From: Nostocales cyanobacterium HT-58-2
GTDB taxonomy: Bacteria; Cyanobacteriota; Cyanobacteriia; Cyanobacteriales; Nostocaceae
Reading direction: 5' to 3'
Assembly: GCA_002163975.1 (NCBI GenBank)
Contig: CP019636.1
Coordinates: 2,269,001-2,333,000, forward strand
DNA: 64,000 bases
The notes under the pieces are model-generated. The model searched no databases, was not told the DNA's origin, and was given only the letters and a program-made list of their open reading frames with translations. The translations under genes were made by a program, and so were the position numbers. Shown here piece by piece: positions 61,484 through 64,000 of the stretch (the first letter of the stretch is position 1; each line of letters opens with the position of its first letter).

Positions 61484-64000
61484 GATTTCAGAAAACATTA
61501 AGCAATTATCTCCTTTACAACGTTCAGTTTTAGTCATTGAGGAATTAAAATCGAAACTGAATGCACTCAGGTATGCCAACACAGAACCGATCGCCATCAT
61601 TGGTATGGGATGTCGGTTTCCTGGAGGAGTCAATGATTCACAACAGTTTTGGCAACTCCTATCCAATGGTATAGATGCTATTACAGAGATTCCTAAAGAT
61701 CGGTGGGATGTTGATGCTTACTACGACCCCAACCCAGAGATTCCAGGAAAAATGTATACTAAGCGTGGTGGGTTTTTGCAACAAGTAGACCAATTTGACC
61801 CTCAGTTTTTTGGCATTTCACCTAGAGAAGCCATTAGTATGGACCCACAACATCGCTTGCTACTAGAAGTAAGTTGGGAAGCACTGGAAAATGCAGGACA
61901 AGTTCCAGAGCGGTCAGCAAGTAACCCTACTGGAGTCTTTGTTGGTATCACCCTTAATGACTACAACAGTATTGTCAACCGCTCACATGTGAATGGCAGT
62001 GTTGAAACTTATGGAATAACAGGATTACCGTTAAATGCTGCCGCCGGTCGTATATCTTATACATTTGGGCTAACTGGTCCTTCTATGGCAATTGATACGG
62101 CTTGCTCCTCCTCTTTAGTTGCAATCCATCAAGCTTGTCAGAGCCTGCGGCTTCGAGAGTGTCAAATGGCTTTGGCAGGAGGAGTCAATCTGATTTTGTT
62201 GCCAGACAGTATGATTGCCACTTCCAAAGCAAGAATATTGTCTCCTGACGGTCAGTGCAATACTTTTGACGCTGCTGCTAATGGAATTGGCAGAGGAGAG
62301 GGTTGTGGTATGGTAGTACTCAAACGCCTTTCTGATGCAGTGGCAGCTAGGGATAATATCCTGGCACTGATTCGAGGCTCAGCAGTGAATCAGGATGGAC
62401 CTAGCAGTGGATTTACAGTTCCCAATAGCTCCTCCCAGCAAGCTCTCATTTGTCAAGCACTTGCAATGGCTAAACTAGAGCCGTCTGAGGTGAGTTATGT
62501 GGAAGCTCATGGCACGGGAACATCTTTAGGAGATCCCATTGAGGTTAGGGCTTTAGGAACTGTATTCCTGGAAGGACACTCGCCAGAGCATCCTCTGATG
62601 ATTGGTTCTGTTAAGACTAATATTGGTCATTTGGAATCTGCTGCAGGAGTCTCAGGTTTGATTAAAGTGGTATTGCAGTTACAACATCAACAGATAGTAC
62701 CGCATCTGCACTTAAAAGATCCTACTCCTCACATTAACTGGGACGAACTGCCAGTGACAGTACCAACGAAACAGACCCCCTGGCAGGTAAAAGGAAAGGA
62801 ACGGATTGCAGGTGTTAGTTCCTTTGGAGCGAGTGGTACCAATGCCCATGTGATTTTAGGAGAGGCACCTGTTCAAGAATCAGTACTTGTGACAGTAGAC
62901 CGTCCAGCTCATCTACTGGCTTTATCGGCCAAAACGGAAGCAGCCCTCAAACAGTTAGCGACTCGTTATGACAATTATCTAGCTATCCACCCTGACTTAG
63001 CTTTAGGAGATATCTGCTTTACTGCCAATACAGGGCGATCACATTTTAATTACCGCCTTGCCATAGTAGCGGAATCAACTGAGCAGTTACGCGAACAGCT
63101 AAAAGCTTTTGCTACTGGGACACCAGACACCAGATTAATAAGGGGTCAAGTGACCGAGAGGAAGCGCCCGAAAATCGCATTTTTATTCACAGGTCAGGGC
63201 TCTCAGTATATCAACATGGGCAGACAACTCTATAAAACCCAACCCGTTTTTCGTCGAACCTTAGATCAGTGTGAGCAAATTCTACAATCTTATTTACAAA
63301 AACCTCTTTTAGACGTTCTTTATTCTGAAGGTAACCAAGAATCAAATAGTTCTGTTATTGACCAAACCGCCTATACCCAACCAATCCTGTTTGCCATTGA
63401 ATATGCGCTAGCCCAGTTATGGCAATCCTGGGGAATTGAAGCGGATGTGGTTATGGGTCATAGTGTGGGAGAATATGTAGCAGCAACAATAGCAGGAGTC
63501 TTTAGTTTAGAAGATGGTTTAAAACTGATTGCCCATCGGGGACGCTTAATGCAGCAATTACCTTCTAAAGGTGAGATGGTAGCTGTGATGGCATCAGAAG
63601 AGCGAGTCAATCAACTCATTGCCCCATACACAAAAAAAGTGGCAATAGCGGCTATCAATGGACTTGAAAGCGTTGTGATTTCCGGTGAAGCAGAAGTCAT
63701 AAGAACCCTGAGCAACAGCTTAAAATCACAAGGAATCAGAATAAAACTGCTACAAGTCTCCCACGCCTTCCATTCACCCTTAATGGAACCGATGTTGACG
63801 GACTTTGAAGCAGTTACCAATCAAATAACCTATAATCAACCTCGAATTCCAGTGATATCAAATATCACTGGAATCCGGGCAGACGATAGTATTACTACAG
63901 CAAGCTACTGGGAAAACCATGTATGCCAACCAGTGAAGTTTGCCCAAAGTATGAAGACCTTACACCAAGAAGGTTGTGAAGTCTTCCTAGAAATTGGGCC
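61476..64000 (+). CDS. Polyketide synthase, second extension module (KS-AT..., runs off window)
   Basis: The ATG at 61476 overlaps the previous stop by eight bases, so the two genes are translationally coupled. The N-terminal helix (MNKISENIKQLSPLQRSVLV then IEELKSKLNAL) looks like a docking element. KS covers about residues 40-465 with Cys210 (DTACSSSLVAIHQA), EAHGTGTSLGDPIEV and KTNIGHLESAAG. AT begins near 565 with FLFTGQGSQYINMG, Ser663 (GHSVGEY) and HAFHSPLMEPM, again predicting malonyl-CoA. The frame is open at base 64000; later domains are outside the window. Confidence 0.93.
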   Translation, partial: MNKISENIKQLSPLQRSVLVIEELKSKLNALRYANTEPIAIIGMGCRFPGGVNDSQQFWQLLSNGIDAITEIPKDRWDVDAYYDPNPEIPGKMYTKRGGFLQQVDQFDPQFFGISPREAISMDPQHRLLLEVSWEALENAGQVPERSASNPTGVFVGITLNDYNSIVNRSHVNGSVETYGITGLPLNAAAGRISYTFGLTGPSMAIDTACSSSLVAIHQACQSLRLRECQMALAGGVNLILLPDSMIATSKARILSPDGQCNTFDAAANGIGRGEGCGMVVLKRLSDAVAARDNILALIRGSAVNQDGPSSGFTVPNSSSQQALICQALAMAKLEPSEVSYVEAHGTGTSLGDPIEVRALGTVFLEGHSPEHPLMIGSVKTNIGHLESAAGVSGLIKVVLQLQHQQIVPHLHLKDPTPHINWDELPVTVPTKQTPWQVKGKERIAGVSSFGASGTNAHVILGEAPVQESVLVTVDRPAHLLALSAKTEAALKQLATRYDNYLAIHPDLALGDICFTANTGRSHFNYRLAIVAESTEQLREQLKAFATGTPDTRLIRGQVTERKRPKIAFLFTGQGSQYINMGRQLYKTQPVFRRTLDQCEQILQSYLQKPLLDVLYSEGNQESNSSVIDQTAYTQPILFAIEYALAQLWQSWGIEADVVMGHSVGEYVAATIAGVFSLEDGLKLIAHRGRLMQQLPSKGEMVAVMASEERVNQLIAPYTKKVAIAAINGLESVVISGEAEVIRTLSNSLKSQGIRIKLLQVSHAFHSPLMEPMLTDFEAVTNQITYNQPRIPVISNITGIRADDSITTASYWENHVCQPVKFAQSMKTLHQEGCEVFLEIG

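Overview
The window looks like chromosome of a filamentous, probably heterocyst-forming cyanobacterium (Nostocales-type). The reasons are dense HIP1 sites (GCGATCGC), many short palindromic repeats and MITEs, a Ser/Thr kinase with FHA domain, a giant NB-ARC/WD40 protein, Nif11-leader RiPP precursors, a FAAL-loaded PKS, and many decayed insertion sequences. This is read by eye; no taxonomic search was made.

Layout. 1-9031: surface and signalling genes. These are a MORN-repeat protein, a frameshifted proline-rich/outer-membrane-type protein, a Ser/Thr kinase-FHA protein and a vMAP-N/NB-ARC/14xWD40 protein. 9098-27875: an unusual RiPP locus. It holds a fused TOMM cyclodehydratase (E1-like plus YcaO), a SagB-type flavin dehydrogenase, two divergent Nif11-leader precursors with near-identical leaders and different hydrophobic cores, and a LanM whose dehydratase looks intact but whose cyclase zinc site is lost. 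It also holds two MBL-fold hydrolases, an FHA-PrsW membrane protease, a broken 2OG-Fe(II) oxygenase, two overlapping unrecognised genes and an HExxH zincin. 28264-29191: dead IS630.

29482-35727: UppP, a Pls/PosA-type stand-alone NRPS (A-PCP plus three membrane/beta-helix repeats; candidate poly-cationic-amino-acid synthetase) and an M55 D-aminopeptidase. A tRNA-Gly(CCC) gene follows. 36006-40836: an RND efflux pair read leftwards, with a 16-copy 21-bp minisatellite upstream. 41690-46333: HD phosphohydrolase, orphan ABC permease and PhoD-type phosphatase. 46408-49907: a graveyard (AAA ATPase, response-regulator and acyl-CoA-dehydrogenase fragments, IS982, IS630). 50070-51395: MFS exporter. 52084-52814: a complete IS1-family element with a perfect 8-bp target duplication. 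53450-64000: start of a polyketide assembly line (FAAL-ACP-KS-AT-cMT-KR-ACP, then KS-AT running off the window).

The two most interesting items are the hybrid TOMM/LanM Nif11 cluster with a cyclase-dead LanM, and a duplicated leader element (4904-5178 and 19478-19850). Both leader copies carry the same 10-codon ORF (MSSRFNTLLS) with a strong Shine-Dalgarno, followed by a second tiny ORF. They lie upstream of the NB-ARC/WD40 gene and the FHA-PrsW gene.
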